64,000 bases of DNA, from positions 106,985,088 through 107,049,087 of the forward strand of contig NW_026262734.1 of NCBI RefSeq assembly GCF_021869535.1. The letters are read 5' to 3'. This DNA comes from Mytilus californianus. Lineage: Eukaryota; Mollusca; Bivalvia; Mytilida; Mytilidae. The translations under genes and the position numbers were made by a program. This document shows, piece by piece, positions 1-12,900 of the stretch (positions are counted from its first letter, which is position 1; the number at the start of each line of letters is the position of its first letter). The notes beneath the pieces are model-generated. The model saw only the letters and a list, made by a program, of their open reading frames with translations. It had not been told where the DNA came from and ran no database searches.

Positions 1-1774
1 CTAAAGCAAAATTATAAAGAATGTCTTACTGTACAGAAATTAAAAACTTCTCGAGGTTTTTGTTTATAGAATATGTTATTTTGTCTTCGAACCTTCCAAA
101 ACTCTTTAATAACTACTTTTCTAGGCTTGGAACGATTGTGTTGGGTTGTTGTCTCATTGAGAGGTATTCTACGTAACCTTTTATTAATGCCCATTAATTG
201 ACGTTTTTTGTTTTATGATATGACATAATATCATCTCCTTGGTAAAAATCATTCTTTCTACGAATATGTACACAAATAAATGCTTGACACTGTCGGACCG
301 AAGACGATTTACTCCCGACCGTTTAAAAACAGATAAGAGACACTTTTTGGATAGTTTATAGTTTAAACATGTTTTGTTGTCCAAAAACATTGACAATAGG
401 ATCAATTGGATAACGAATATAATAAAGTTGAGAATGGAAATGGGGAATGTGTCAAAGAGACAATAACCCGACCAAAGGACAGAAAACAGCCGACGGCCGC
501 CAATGGGCCTTCAACACAGCGATAAAATTTCGCACATGGAGGCGGTCGTCAGCTAGCTCCTAAACAAAATGTGTACTAGTTAGGATGTTTAAACCTGCAA
601 TAATCTCATGTGGTATGATTAGAATTGATAAACAATATACTTTGCTTTGCCAAAAAATGTCATGTTGTATTTAAACGAAATAAATTAATGTGGCCTTCAA
701 CGGGACTGTTTTCTTCTCTTTGATCGGGCCGTTGTCTCTTTGGCACGTTTCCCGTGTCCATTTTCAATCAGTGTAACCTTTTCTTAAACATACCTTTTTT
801 CAATGCATTTTGTTCTGTGAATGTATGGACTGACATCTCATCTACGTGAATTGTTGTTATTCCCGTGTAGACTACAATGCTGGTAAATTGAGATTCATGA
901 ACATTTTTTTTGTGTTACCACATTGAATACAGCGACATTTATACAAATGTCAATGTAAAAATTTGCAAACCCCCAGAATTGTATATCCTTTTGATATTTA
1001 GCCGGTTTTGGAAGTTACGACAAGCGTAAGGAGATTTGAAGATTTAAACATGGCTTTAAACAAATGAAAATGTTGTGTTTAATATCAATACACTGACAAT
1101 TATATTATAATGGTGTTAATATGTCTTTTGATTGAGTTAAGCCATTTCAATTAATATTTTATAGTATGTCTTTCTATGTTGTTATGTTACACTATTGTTT
1201 CAGATAAGGGTGAATGTTTGGTACCATTAAAACGTTTAAACCCGCTGCAATTATTTGCACCTGTCCTATATTACTTGTACCTTTGAAATTCTGATAGCTA
1301 GTACTTGATAAAAATGTATTCTTGATGTTGGTTGTGATTGTTTTCAGTAATAATGTAATTATTGGTCCTATTTGATTTTATCAGCTCTTAAATATTGTAT
1401 TATGATTTTGGACTTTAAGATATTTCGCCTGGAGCATTACTGAAGAGACATTAATTGTCGAAATGCGTACATATAAAGTATATGGTGAGGTAAAATTGTT
1501 ACCGTTGATGTCATTGAACATTTTGAAACGTTTTCTTAAGTTTGTTTCCTTACAATAAAAAGTGTTGGACGCCGGAGCAAAATCGATTGTTGAATTACTT
1601 CAATATATAATAGGTAAAGTGTCGCAAACACTTTGTGTCCGTTGTCGCAGAAATCAAACATAAAAAAATGTCTATACATGACGGTTTCCTCAATGTGAAT
1701 TACATGTTCTTAGTAGGTATTTTTTTTCTATTATTGTTATTATGATTATCATACTTATTGTAATTATCGTTTAG
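1..1774. other. Non-coding stretch with dispersed repeat fragments
   Basis: I see no convincing exon here. Around 425-545 and, inverted, around 700-770 lie two copies of a dispersed repeat that reappears near 61,130-61,260 (shared text around TGTCTCTTTGGCAC). Around 1125-1290 is a copy of a repeat tail with CCCGCTGCAA and TTGCACCTGTCC, also seen at 22,125-22,260. Around 1415-1470 is a segment with GAGCATTACTGAAGAGACATT, which I recognise as a common mussel repeat. I looked for a signal-peptide exon for the cysteine-rich exon at 1775 and found none outside repeats. Confidence 0.5.
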
Positions 1775-1888
1775 GTATCACGAACAAGTGACTGTACCGG
1801 TAAAAAGAGATGTGAATATCTTCCTGGGAAAATAGAGTGTTGTAAACCGGGAGAAGCTTGTATACCAAACGTTGGATGTCGCTGCTGA
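1775..1888 (+). CDS. Probable last exon of a secreted cysteine-rich peptide (knottin-like spacing)
   Basis: The stretch follows a plausible splice acceptor (pyrimidine-leaning tract ending TTTAG at 1770-1774) and reads open for 37 codons to TGA at 1886-1888. The encoded peptide has seven cysteines spaced C-x5-C-x8-CC-x5-C-x5-C-x1-C and ends in CRC. It is lysine- and arginine-rich and carries Pro-Gly turns. A CC pair between outer cysteines, with a closing C-x-C, resembles inhibitor-cystine-knot peptides, conotoxin-like CRP peptides of mussels and short defence peptides. Seven cysteines is odd for disulphide pairing, so one more is probably supplied by an upstream exon. I could not find that exon or the signal peptide in the 1.77 kb before it, so the gene may begin outside the window, or this may be an orphan or decayed copy. 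A defence or venom-like role is inference from the cysteine pattern only. Confidence 0.5.
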   Translation, partial: VSRTSDCTGKKRCEYLPGKIECCKPGEACIPNVGCRC

Positions 1889-2779
1889 TCGACAACTATC
1901 AATCGGCAAAACTCGGCAAACTTCGGTACCCTACAATAGACTTGTGTAATATGCCGAAGTGTGCCGAATATGACAACTTAGTCTCATATTTTATAAAAAT
2001 GATTTTAAGCTATTGCATCGCTTATCCGTTCATCATTTGGAGATTATATACTTTAAACAATTATGACCATTGTAGTATTATTTCGCTCAAATATCATTTT
2101 TTTATTCATTTACGTTTTGTACATTCTTTTTTCACACCAGTCATACATGTAGTTCTGTCGTATGATGGTCTGCTGTTGTCTGTCAGTAAGCGACTGTCTG
2201 TTGGTTCGTCTGTCCACACCTTGTACAAGAACTGGCCATTGCTTTGATCAAATTTCTTTTTGATGAGATATTTTTATTGATGACAGAAAGCTCAGTTTCG
2301 ATTTCGTTCTCTAACTCGAGTATTCTAAGCTTTATATACCTGAAACTTTACACTGTTGATTGGATTAGTGAAAGTAGACAACCTTACGATATCATAAATA
2401 AGATGCTTATCCATTTTATTTGACTTTTCCATGGTAAATTTAAGGCAATAGTTCAATACCTAGAATTATTTTATTCTCCTGCAGGACCATGTAATAACTT
2501 TTAGTTAAATATTTTTTATTTTTTCCCCTTTTTTATTGCTTCATTGAAAATATGAATACACATACGAAAGTCGCAACTTGTGATCCTGTTGCATCTGGTT
2601 GTTGTTTATTTTTTTACAATGTTTCACAGGAAGAATGACATGTAGCTTACATTATCCTTAAACTTCATGTTCCACTTTAATACATCTCGTTAAATAATTC
2701 AAATTGTGGTGACTACGTTGAACTTATATAGCCTATCGAATTCGAAATAAAGGATACCACAAATATGATTAAGTCTGCC
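1889..2779. other. Region downstream of the cysteine-rich exon
   Basis: Possible 3' untranslated DNA followed by unrecognised AT-rich sequence. An open frame at 1858-2247 runs through it but has no recognisable protein features. AATAAA occurs at 2746-2751, too far away and too close to a retroelement to assign with confidence. Confidence 0.35.
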
Positions 2780-3480
2780 TCCTGTCTTGACTTACAAAAA
2801 GAAATTGACAATGAAGGTATGTTTAAAACAAAACTTTACAACAATAAAGATGATTTCAGCTTTCAAATCGACAAATTTACGTTTCTATGTAGCAACATAC
2901 ATGTGTACAAGAAAAGCCCCTTCATATGGCGTATTTAATATCCAAATTGATACGATATTCCAAAGATGACCACGGATACGTTCCAATAATCGTAGCAATT
3001 CGTCCGCACCTTTTCATCGACTATTACACCACCGTATGAAATGTAACAACAGAGTTGGACTTACAAGCAACACCACGGACAATGGACAATGATCTCCCTT
3101 ACAGGGCACCTGAGATAACCCGCGGATTTCGGTCTTTGGTTTTCTATGCAGTGTTTTATAGACTTGGATGTCGCTTCTTTGCATCGGAAATAAACACATT
3201 TATTCTAAAACCAGTTGTTGGCATGATACGGGTTATATTGTTCTCATATAGTTTATGATGGTATGATACTAAACCCCTAACGGGAGGGATTGTATTTGAT
3301 TTTCATATGATGAAGACATAATCTTTCAATCATTTTAATTGAGGTCTGGAGCTGGCATGTCAGTAACTGCTAGTAGTCCTTTGTTAATTTATGTATCATT
3401 GTCATTTTGCTTAGTTTCTTTTGTTACAGATCTATTTTGACACCGACTCGGACTTCCTTTAAACTGAGTTTTACTGTGCG
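2780..3480 (+). pseudogene. Decayed reverse-transcriptase retroelement, C-terminus and 3' tail
   Basis: The + strand from about 2780 reads LDLQKEIDNEG, then KTKLYNNKDDFSFQID. This is the conserved C-terminal block (usual form LEIDNEG...KLYDKRDDFNF) of a reverse transcriptase abundant in bivalve genomes. After a frame break near 2900 it continues as APSYGVFNIQID, matching the APAYGVYISQLIRY block of that family. Beyond it come features of the element's usual 3' tail: GCACCTGAGAT near 3107, GAGGTCTGGAGCTGGCATG near 3341 and CACCGACTCGGACTTC near 3440. Frameshifts, stops and loss of the catalytic half show that it is inactive. Family recognition is from memory. Confidence 0.7.
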
Positions 3481-3943
3481 TAATGTAAAAATCAGTAGGA
3501 AATGGCTTAATTCAACAGATTGGTACAAAGAAAACGAAACAAACGACACAAAGTACCGATTTCATTTTTTTTCACAGAGAAATTCGCGAAAACAAAATAA
3601 TAAAAAGAGCTGACTAATCAGCAGAGGTATCTACCTAGTGGTAGTAATAACATCAATGGTAAAAAATTTCATCAGCAGATATATTGACCTAGTGGTAACC
3701 AAAATAATAACAATTAAGTTTAAAATCTTATGGTGCCAGATCGTCAGTAATGATCACGGTCGAAATTTGTGAAAATTCAACACTTAATAAAACGTTGAAA
3801 ACCTGATAAAACCAACTAAAGGACCAAATGTGAACCGAGACAAGGAATAAGTTCAATTTTTTAGGATAGTTTGTTTACAATATTGCATTATCAACTTTAG
3901 TGTAATGTAATGGTTTGTATCTGTTTGTAAACTTAATAAATCC
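3481..3943. other. AT-rich spacer before the 34-bp array
   Basis: No gene seen. A short imperfect direct repeat (ATCAGCAGA...TACCTAGTGGTA) occurs near 3616-3645 and 3669-3700. Confidence 0.4.
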
Positions 3944-5176
3944 TACAAGTAAGCTGTTATGGTTAGGGAATGTCAATTACAAGTAAGCTGTTATGGTTAG
4001 GGAATGTCAATTACAAGTCAGCTGTTATGGTTAGGGAATGTCAATTACAAGTCAGCTGTTATGGTTAGGGAATGTCAATTACAAGTAAGCTGTTATGGTT
4101 AGGGAATGTCAATTACAAGTCAGCTGTTATGGTTAGGGAATGTCAATTACAAGTCAGCTGTTATGGTTAGGGAATGTCAATTACAAGTCAGCTGTTATGG
4201 TTAGGGAATGTCAATTACAAGTCAGCTGTTATGGTTAGGGAATGTCAATTACAAGTCAGCTGTTATGGTTAGGGAATGTCAATTACAAGTCAGCTGTTAT
4301 GGTTAGGGAATGTCAATTACAAGTAAGCTGTTATGGTTAGGGAATGTCAATTACAAGTCAGCTGTTATGGTTAGGGAATGTCAATTACAAGTCAGCTGTT
4401 ATGGTTAGGGAATGTCAATTACAAGTCAGCTGTTATGGTTAGGGAATGTCAATTACAAGTCAGCTGTTATGGTTAGGGAATGTCAATTACAAGTCAGCTG
4501 TTATGGTTAGGGAATGTCAATTACAAGTAAGCTGTTATGGTTAGGGAATGTCAATTACAAGTCAGCTGTTATGGTTAGGGAATGTCAATTACAAGTAAGC
4601 TGTTATGGTTAGGGAATGTCAATTACAAGTAAGCTGTTATGGTTAGGGAATGTCAATTACAAGTCAGCTGTTATGGTTAGGGAATGTCAATTACAAGTCA
4701 GCTGTTATGGTTAGGGAATGTCAATTACAAGTCAGCTGTTATGGTTAGGGAATGTCAATTACAAGTAAGCTGTTATGGTTAGGGAATGTCAATTACAAGT
4801 CAGCTGTTATGGTTAGGGAATGTCAATTACAAGTCAGCTGTTATGGTTAGGGAATGTCAATTACAAGTCAGCTGTTATGGTTAGGGAATGTCAATTACAA
4901 GTCAGCTGTTATGGTTAGGGAATGTCAATTACAAGTCAGCTGTTATGGTTAGGGAATGTCAATTACAAGTCAGCTGTTATGGTTAGGGAATGTCAATTAC
5001 AAGTCAGCTGTTATGGTTAGGGAATGTCAATTACAAGTAAGCTGTTATGGTTAGGGAATGTCAATTACTAGTAAGCTGTTATGGTTAGAGAATGTCAATT
5101 ACAAGTAAGCTGTTATGGTTAGGGAATGTCAATTACAAGTAAGCTGTTATGGTTAGGGAATGTCAATTACTAGTAA
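3944..5176. repeat. 34-bp minisatellite, about 36 tandem copies
   Basis: The unit starts ACAAGTMAGCTGTTATGG and continues TTAGGGAATGTCAATT, exactly 34 bp with almost no length variation. Copies differ mainly at one site (GTAAGC or GTCAGC); a few terminal copies have ACTAGT or TTAGAG. Homogeneity is very high, implying recent expansion or gene conversion. Each unit contains GGTTAGGG. Confidence 0.97.
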
Positions 5177-6293
5177 GGTATGGTGTTCTTTTACAATTAC
5201 TCATTGTCATTTTGAATATGTTTGACTCGCAGCTTTTATGCCAAATGTAATGCATGAGTGGGAGTATGCTACTTTTGAACACTCAGTAGTCCTTGAAATT
5301 ACTAATGCTTAGAAACGTCTAGTTTGCTGTGAATTATATATACTCATAACGTCCGATGTGACCACAATCTGGACTTACCAGTCTTCTCTGTACCGTCATC
5401 GTTTACTTATTTATATAATAATTAAACTATTTTCAGGTAAACCTTTCTTAATGTTTGAAAAAGGGTTGTTATTAATAAGCCAAAACAAATTACCATAGGA
5501 AAACAATCTACATTGATTTTGTTTCTTATTTCGGTTAATTTAATATATAAATATACAAAAAACTCAAGAGACACCATTTCCAATATGGAAATAGCAAAAT
5601 TGATTGTTACCTTGGTTAGACAATGTATAAATTATTTTGCCTTATTGACTTTTTTATTCGAGCGTCACTAATGAGTCTTTTATAAATAAACTGGCGTACA
5701 AAATTTTAATACTGGTAACTATGATGGGTTTTTGAACCACTGGTCTGAAGTCACTGCTGCTGTAAATTTCCTCACCGAGAGTATCAGCAGCCCATTTGTC
5801 AGCACTTCTGTGTTGACATGAATTATCATTGATATGGTCATAATTCTATATGAACTGTTTACAGAATCTTTGAATTTATCAAAGTACTAAGACTTTTCTA
5901 CCCTATGAATAGATTAATACCTAAGCTTAATTTGGCAAAACCCTCGAAATTTAGTGTCCTCTATGCTCTTCAACTTCGTACTTTATTTGGCCTTTATAAC
6001 TTTTTTTTATTTGAATGTCACTGGTCTTTTAAAGGCGAAACGCTCATCTGGCGTACAAAAGTTTAACCCGGGTATCTATGATGAGTTTATTATGTGTCAT
6101 GTTAGATACGATTCAATAGCTGCTGTGCAGGGAAAATATTCCACCATTTATAGGGACAAAGTTGATGTTTTAATGATTTTATTAACAAATGTAGTAAATA
6201 CACCATTTTCCAACAGGTAAAGAAGAATTTCAAATAAAACCCTTTTAATCGTATTTCTGCAAATTTGAATAAGCTTACAGTCCTATTGACATT
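5177..6293. other. Intergenic DNA with two copies of a mussel dispersed repeat
   Basis: No gene seen. A degenerate copy at about 5640-5745 and a better one at about 5955-6095 share CTCTTCAACTTCGTACTTTATTTGGCC, then a GAGCGTCACTGATGAGTC-like segment, then GGCGTACAAAA and a TATCTATGATGAGTTTATT end (each only partly kept here). The family recurs at 16,190-16,350 and, inverted, at 38,870-39,000. The open frame at 5954-6220 is only this repeat. Confidence 0.7.
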
Positions 6294-6299
6294 TTTATT
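6294..6299 (-). terminator. Candidate polyadenylation signal of the secreted-protein gene
   Basis: Reads AATAAA on the - strand, about 190 bases after the stop codon at 6488-6490. It is the nearest canonical hexamer in the right place; cleavage is not visible in sequence. Confidence 0.4.
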
Positions 6300-6487
6300 A
6301 ACCACATTTTGAGTCACTTCCTGATTATTGGAAATACTGTTCTCCTAAACTTGTAGGTCCTATTTTGGCGAAAATAAAACGATGCAAAATAAAATAGAGT
6401 AAATTGCAGGAGAGATTTTCTTCCACAGACTTAATAAAAACATCAGTTACCCTTTAGTTTTGAGTTTAAGTGGTATGGTAAAAAAAT

Positions 6488-6918
6488 TTAAAAAGCATTA
6501 TTCAAAGGCACGGGACCTTTAGCGACATCTCCTGGAAGTATTGGTTTGATAGTATCAACATTCACATCTGATTTCGTCATTGTTGGTCCAAGTGGCTCTA
6601 CTGGTGCTTGCACTCCCGTGCCTAAAAACCTTGATTGAAAATTTTCGGGACTATTTAGAGTTGCAATATTTGGTAGTGGTCCTCCTGGTCCTAAATTCTG
6701 ATTACCAAACGGTTGATTGAAGTCTTGTTGCTGTGCTACAGCAGCTTGATTTTGATTGAAACCTGGAACTCCTCCCTGCTGACCAAATCCTGGAAACAAT
6801 CCTGCTGGCCCCCCTCCAGGGAACACTCCCTGTTGGTTCCATCCTTGCTGATTCCAACCTTGTTCCCATCCTGTAGGCCCTTGTTCTTGGGACCATCCTT
6901 GATTTCCCCATGCATTTC
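6488..6918 (-). CDS. Secreted-protein gene, exon 7 (terminal, GWNQQG-rich)
   Basis: Begins after acceptor TTTCAATAG and reads to the stop at 6488-6490. It encodes WNQQGWNQQG-type repeats, FPGGGPAG and FPGFGQQGG runs, a poly-Gln patch, then a less repetitive C-terminus. It sits in the open frame that also extends 22 bases upstream into the intron. Confidence 0.88.
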
Positions 6919-9900
6919 CTATTGAAAAAAAAGAATGCATTCCTTACAAGTTTCACTTATAATGAGTAATACGATATGTGTATTCATTGGTTAATTCATC
7001 GTCTGGTTGATGTCTCATTGAAGTATACCCAACATCTTAATTTATTCATATTTATGTTTGAATTGATCATCAGTATAATCTATGCTCAAAATAGAATATT
7101 CAAAGCTGAGAACTGCTATTTAAGGCATTTCATGTAATGCAGTTGGAAAATACTAACACATTGTTATAGCAGTTATAGTTTTTGTGTTTGTTTTTTTTTT
7201 CACTTTGATATGTCACATAATTAGTAAAACGTAATCTATGTATTACATATTTCTTACCTGTTTGACTCAAGTCAATGCTAAAATCTTGATCTAGAATGAT
7301 TAGAAATTGATAAATATTACATCTAAAAGTAAGAAGATGTGGTATGATTGCCAAAGAGACAACTTTCCACAAGAAACCAAATGACATAGAAATTAATAAC
7401 TATAGGTCATGTCAATATTTGTTTTATATTAATAAGCTTAGCATAATTTCTTTTGAAAAAATCACAGATTTACATGCATTTAACGAACATTCAATATATG
7501 TAGTAATTAATGTCTTAGGAGGAGTTGAGTGACGTGTAAACTCGACCGACTCATTCCGAAACTAAAGGAGGAGTATAGCGACGTGTAAACTCGACCTACT
7601 CATTTCGAAACTACAGGAGGAGTTTACCGACGTGTAAACGCGACCGACTCATTCCAAAACTAAAGGAGACGTTTCGCGACGTGTAAACTCGACCGACTAA
7701 TTCAGAAACTAAAAGAGGAGTTTAGTGACGTGTAAACTCGACCGACTCATTCCGAAACTAAAGGAGGAGTTTAGCAACATTTAAACTCGGCCGACTCATT
7801 CCGAAACAAAAGGTGGAGTTTAGCGACGTGAAAGCTCGACCGACTCCTTCCGAAACTAAAGGAGGAGTTTAGTGACGTGTAAAATCGACCGACTCATTCC
7901 GAAACTAAGGAGGAGTTTAGTGACGTGTAAACTCGACCGACTCATTCAGAAACGAAAGGAGGAGTTTAAAAACGTATAAACTCGACCGACTCATTCCGAA
8001 ACTAAAGGAGGAGTTTAGCAACGTGTAAACTCGACCGACTCATTCCGAAACAAAAGGAGGAGTTTAGCGACGTGAAAACTCGACCGACTCATTCTGAAAC
8101 TAAAGGAGGAGTTAAGCGACGTGTAAACTCGACCGACTCATTCCGAAACTAAAGGAGGAGTTAAGTGATTTGTAAACTCGACCGACTCATTCCGAAACTA
8201 AAGGAGGAGTTTAGTGACGTGGAAACTCGACAGACTTATTCAGAAACTAAATGAATTTATTAAGTTTGTGAAGATGTAGGTCAGTTTTGCATATCACTAA
8301 GCCCTGTGAAATATTTATTAATTAATTGTGAATAAAATGCACTAACTATTCTGTTGACACTATTTTAGAACTGCAGAACTATTTCGCTGTGTAGGAATAC
8401 ATACTCGACCGGGACATCATGAATCAGGTTATTGCATGCATTACGTTTTTTGGGTATAGTGTTCTTTTTCTTTACAATTTGTTATCTAGCGGTGGTTTTT
8501 TTTCACTGCATTATGCAATGTTTGATAACATTGATCACATTCATCAAATGGGACTAGACGATAAGGCTACCACAGATACAGCTGAAGTATCTTCTGTCAC
8601 AAATTTCCATCTAGAAATCGACAATAAGGTCCGGTTAAATACTATTCTTTACGACAAGATAGACAACGTCTTTTTTTAAATTTTTTATCTGTAATGATTT
8701 CAACTAGCGATATCTGTGTATGGAATACATATAAGAATATTGGAATACATATAAGAGTATAAGATATTCTATTTTTTCTACCAAGATGAACGTAAAAGAG
8801 TGTTATTGCTTACAGAAATCTAGAATTCTAGATAGTAAGTTTGATCATCCATCTCTCCTTTTTAACTAAGTTGCTTTACCTAACGTCTCCCGACCTTTTT
8901 GTGGCTTGCTGGGGCCATGAGACGACGAAAGGCAGTACATATTAACAACATGTAAATTACAGAATCATACTTCGAGCGCCAAGTTTCTGTCTCGAGATTG
9001 TCAAAGATCTGTTTTCAAATAGATTAATCATACATCATTCGTTCTACACGAATATGTAAATTTATTCACCGAATATCTCTCTGTAGTACTAACGGATGCA
9101 TTATAATTTTGTATGCCCTTACTATATTTTATAATCACAACATTTCGATTCCATATATTAAATTTTTCATCGCAAAATCATAAAATGGAAACTACATACT
9201 GGCAACATTCTGAGGTCCAAGTTGGTTTCCGTTGGCGAAATTAGGTCCTTGAAAGTTTGGTGTATTAATTCCCCAGTTTTGATTTGATTGGCCATCAAAT
9301 GCATTTAGACCAGGGCCAAAACCTGGACCAGGACCAAAATCTGGACCAGGGCCAAAATCTGGACCAGGGTTCACTGGTCCTTGAAGAGGTGCTGGTGGTG
9401 GAATATCAACTGATGGTCCTGTAAAACTGCCTGAATAGAAAGAAAGTTTTCACTGGATTAATATTAAAACAAAATAATACTAAAGATTGTGTTTTTTTCA
9501 AAGCAGTTGATATTTAGAACATTTGTTTCTTTTATTCAGGCTCAAAATAATATAAAATGTTCAATAAGGAGTGTATTCTGCAATATACCATAAACTTCCT
9601 TCCGATCGGAAAGTAAACATTTATAATATAATGACATTAATGTATAAACTTTTTTCAAACACGTATTTATCTTTGTTTGACTTATTAGATAGATTATGTT
9701 GAGAATCTATTCGTCATTTTTTATTTAATTCATTAGTTCATATATAAAGTGTTACACCTTTTAATTAATGATTTAAGATATGATTCATTTGGTTTTTTTT
9801 TGGTTTTTTTTGTTTTTTGCTATCGTGAACTGTAAAACATATCTTATTTATTTAAAGGCTTATGAAATTACTGACTAGAATACTATCGAAGCAACTGATA

Positions 9901-12900
9901 TAAAAAACTAAATAAAATAAAAGTTCAATAACGGATAATGTAAAATATAAACATCCGTCGTACACATTCTACATGTGTGCAATGATACATGCGAGGACTT
10001 AACTTAGCCACCTACCTGGTACTGGTGCTGGACCTAAATCAACTGGACCTGATAATAGAATGGATAAAATCATGAAACAAGACTTATATAAGTGTTTCTC
10101 GTTTTTTTATATTGATTGTACCGTTGGTTTTCCAGTTTGAATGGTTTCACTCTAGTCATTTTGGGGCCCTTTATAGCTTGCTGTTCGGTGTGAGGCAAGG
10201 TTTCGTGTTGAAGACCGTACTTTGACCTATAATGGTTTACATTTTAAAATTGTGACTTGGATGGAGAGTTGTCTCATTGGCACTCATACCACATCTTCTT
10301 ATATCTAAAACTTCTCTCTTAGTGAATCGTAATTTAAGGTAAATTTCAGATGATTCATTGGAGGGATGATCGAACTGTATCGCTTTACCTCCAATTATTT
10401 TTTTTTACAGTTTTGAAAAGAATTACAAAACACAAATCTTTGACATTTTGTATGTTAAAAATAAATAATATAACTAAAAAGAAATATAAGATTTAAGATA
10501 AATAACATAATGTTGTATAATAACGATATCTAACTAAGTATTCAGCGAAATTTCAAAATAATTATATAACGCTCTGCAGCAAAGAAGCACTAAGGAACAT
10601 GCGCGAGTACATGATTGAACCTCTTAACCTGTTTTTGCTGGACACACTCTCACAGTTTTACTGCAGGGTCTTCAAGCTGAACTACCTTCTATTCAAATAT
10701 AGGACATAATATGATGTTTTATTATCTGTCTATAATAAAATTCAATAATAAATTGTTTATTCTTTGAAACGAATAATTGTCCAGTTACTCAAGACTATAT
10801 TGGGTTTCCATAGTGTGAGGACAATCATTAACAGTTGTGTCCAATTTATTATAATGCTTTTTAAAGTTGCATAAGATGAATTGAACTACTCCTTTAAGAT
10901 GGTACCAAACACCTTGACTAAATTTAATTTGGCTCGTTTAATTTTCATTAAATTTTGACAAAATATTTACTTTGACCCTATGACAAAAATATAAAAATTT
11001 CAAAAAAACTTGAACCACACAATTTATCGGAAAAATTTCATTGGATATAAAGCAGTTTGACAATCACTAATTTTGATCATTGAGAAGCTTGATATTCCTT
11101 AACAATAGAATATTATTAAAACGTTCAGCTGATATTTAAAGAGTTATCTCCCTGTAGTGTTACGTACCACCTTAATGTCCATTTAAATCAAATAGATCCT
11201 CACGTACTAGTATTATGTACATAAATATTCCTGGCTTTCAAAGATTTGGAATTGAGCGTTCGTGTTGTAGCTAAATCCATAAAGGCGCTTCGGACGGACG
11301 AAACTAATAAAGGGTTATTTTCATTTATGCGAAATTAGATCAAATGAATTAAATACACAATAATAATTTATTCATGTTAAACTTATTTATATCTTAAATT
11401 TTTTTTTAAATTATCTTTGGATCTAAGTGACCTATGTGTCTAGCTGTGCAGTCATATTATATTTAGTTGTATAATGTCTTTGTTTTCATGTTTCCGCCTC
11501 TCCTTTCTTTACTTTTGTTTCTTTTCTTATTCAAAAGGATACTGCAAATTATTAAAATGTAACCCATTAATTGTATGTAAAATTTGTCGTAAATGACCGT
11601 GATGAAATCGTAAATCTTTTAAAAATATTCGGACTTCCTCTGCGGTCTTATCTAAAATGGTTATCCCTTCTGAATTTTCTCAATTGTCGTCTTTTCAGTC
11701 TGTTAAAAAATGTAAAGTATTTTTGGTTCTATTTTCTTACCTTCGAGATTTCTTACCATGTTACTATTAAATTGCCTCCTCGTTCAATGTTTTTATCTCG
11801 CCACATATGATATACATTCATTTCTGTCTTTTTTTACTCATACTGATCTAAATTCATCGTTATGCAAAACAATATAATTGAACTAAACAGAACTTCCAAG
11901 CCTCTTATACTGCAAAAGGCCACCTCTGTTCCGTGGAGTAACTCGTCTTTTATATCACAATATCTTAACTTTGGTCTATCAAGGAATTTGCGCATGCGCC
12001 GCATTGTATCCACGCTTCTTTTTAGTCGCTGCACACGTTATCACGCACATATCCCTAGAGAAAAAGCAATGCAAGTACTATTTCAAAATATTAAACCTTT
12101 TACACGCTTTTCCTTACTGGTTCAACCGTCTAAACTAATATACATGTATGTTTATCAACGCCTTCCTTCTTTTCACAGATATGCTAAGGTGATCAGGCAA
12201 TTTTTATGAGATTGTTGCAAACATAGATATTATATGTTGATAGTGGTAACAACTATTATGTTGATCTTCCTTATGTCAATTAAGGAAACGTGATTTTTAC
12301 CTTTCATTTGGGAACAAATAGTATAGTATTAATATACATACGCAACAATTTAGGTAACCGCAGTTCACTTCTTCAAATCTCATTTATCGATTTAGAAGAT
12401 ACAAATTAAGGTAGCAAACAAAAATTGAAAAGGCGAAGACCGCATGTGTCGACATGTTTAGCTTCTCCTTCTGTAAATGCATCACCTACCATGCAAATCC
12501 ATACTCAATAAAAACAAATGAAACAATAAGTAAAGTTACAGATCTGACGACTATTCTGGTACCTAAAGAAATAAGACCGCAAAATCATGTCAATTTGAGA
12601 CACTTACAAATCGTATCGGTCAACCAATTCACAAAGGTGATCGTTTAACTTATGTCGTATCGGGTGCAAATGTTCTTCCTCCTAACTTTGTTTGAGCAGT
12701 TATTATTTAGGGATCATATCCATGTTTATTAAATCCGTATATAATGAACATGCACGGTCATAACGTATTAATTGAGGTATTTTAACGCCATACAATAGGT
12801 TATAGGTTATCTGATTGCTGAGATAAGGGCAGGTGACAATTGGAAAGTTGAAATCGTCACATTTGTCATAGAATTTTGTTTTAAGTCGTCAATCTGTATC

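Noticed and set aside
1858-2247. 129-codon + strand open frame as a gene
   Set aside because: It overlaps the cysteine-rich exon in another frame and reads through low-complexity AT-rich sequence with no family features.
3944-5176. TTAGGG-containing array as an interstitial telomere
   Set aside because: TTAGGG occurs once per 34-bp unit, not as a TTAGGG tandem, so it is a minisatellite and not telomeric DNA.
5954-6220. 88-codon open frame as a gene
   Set aside because: It is formed by a dispersed repeat found at several other places in the window.
7516-8255. Regular direct repeats as a CRISPR array
   Set aside because: The whole 49-bp unit repeats without unique spacers, and the context is an animal intron.
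8419-8679. Open frame with a signal-peptide-like start as a small secreted protein
   Set aside because: Its second half matches the bivalve reverse-transcriptase C-terminal block, so the frame is a retroelement remnant.
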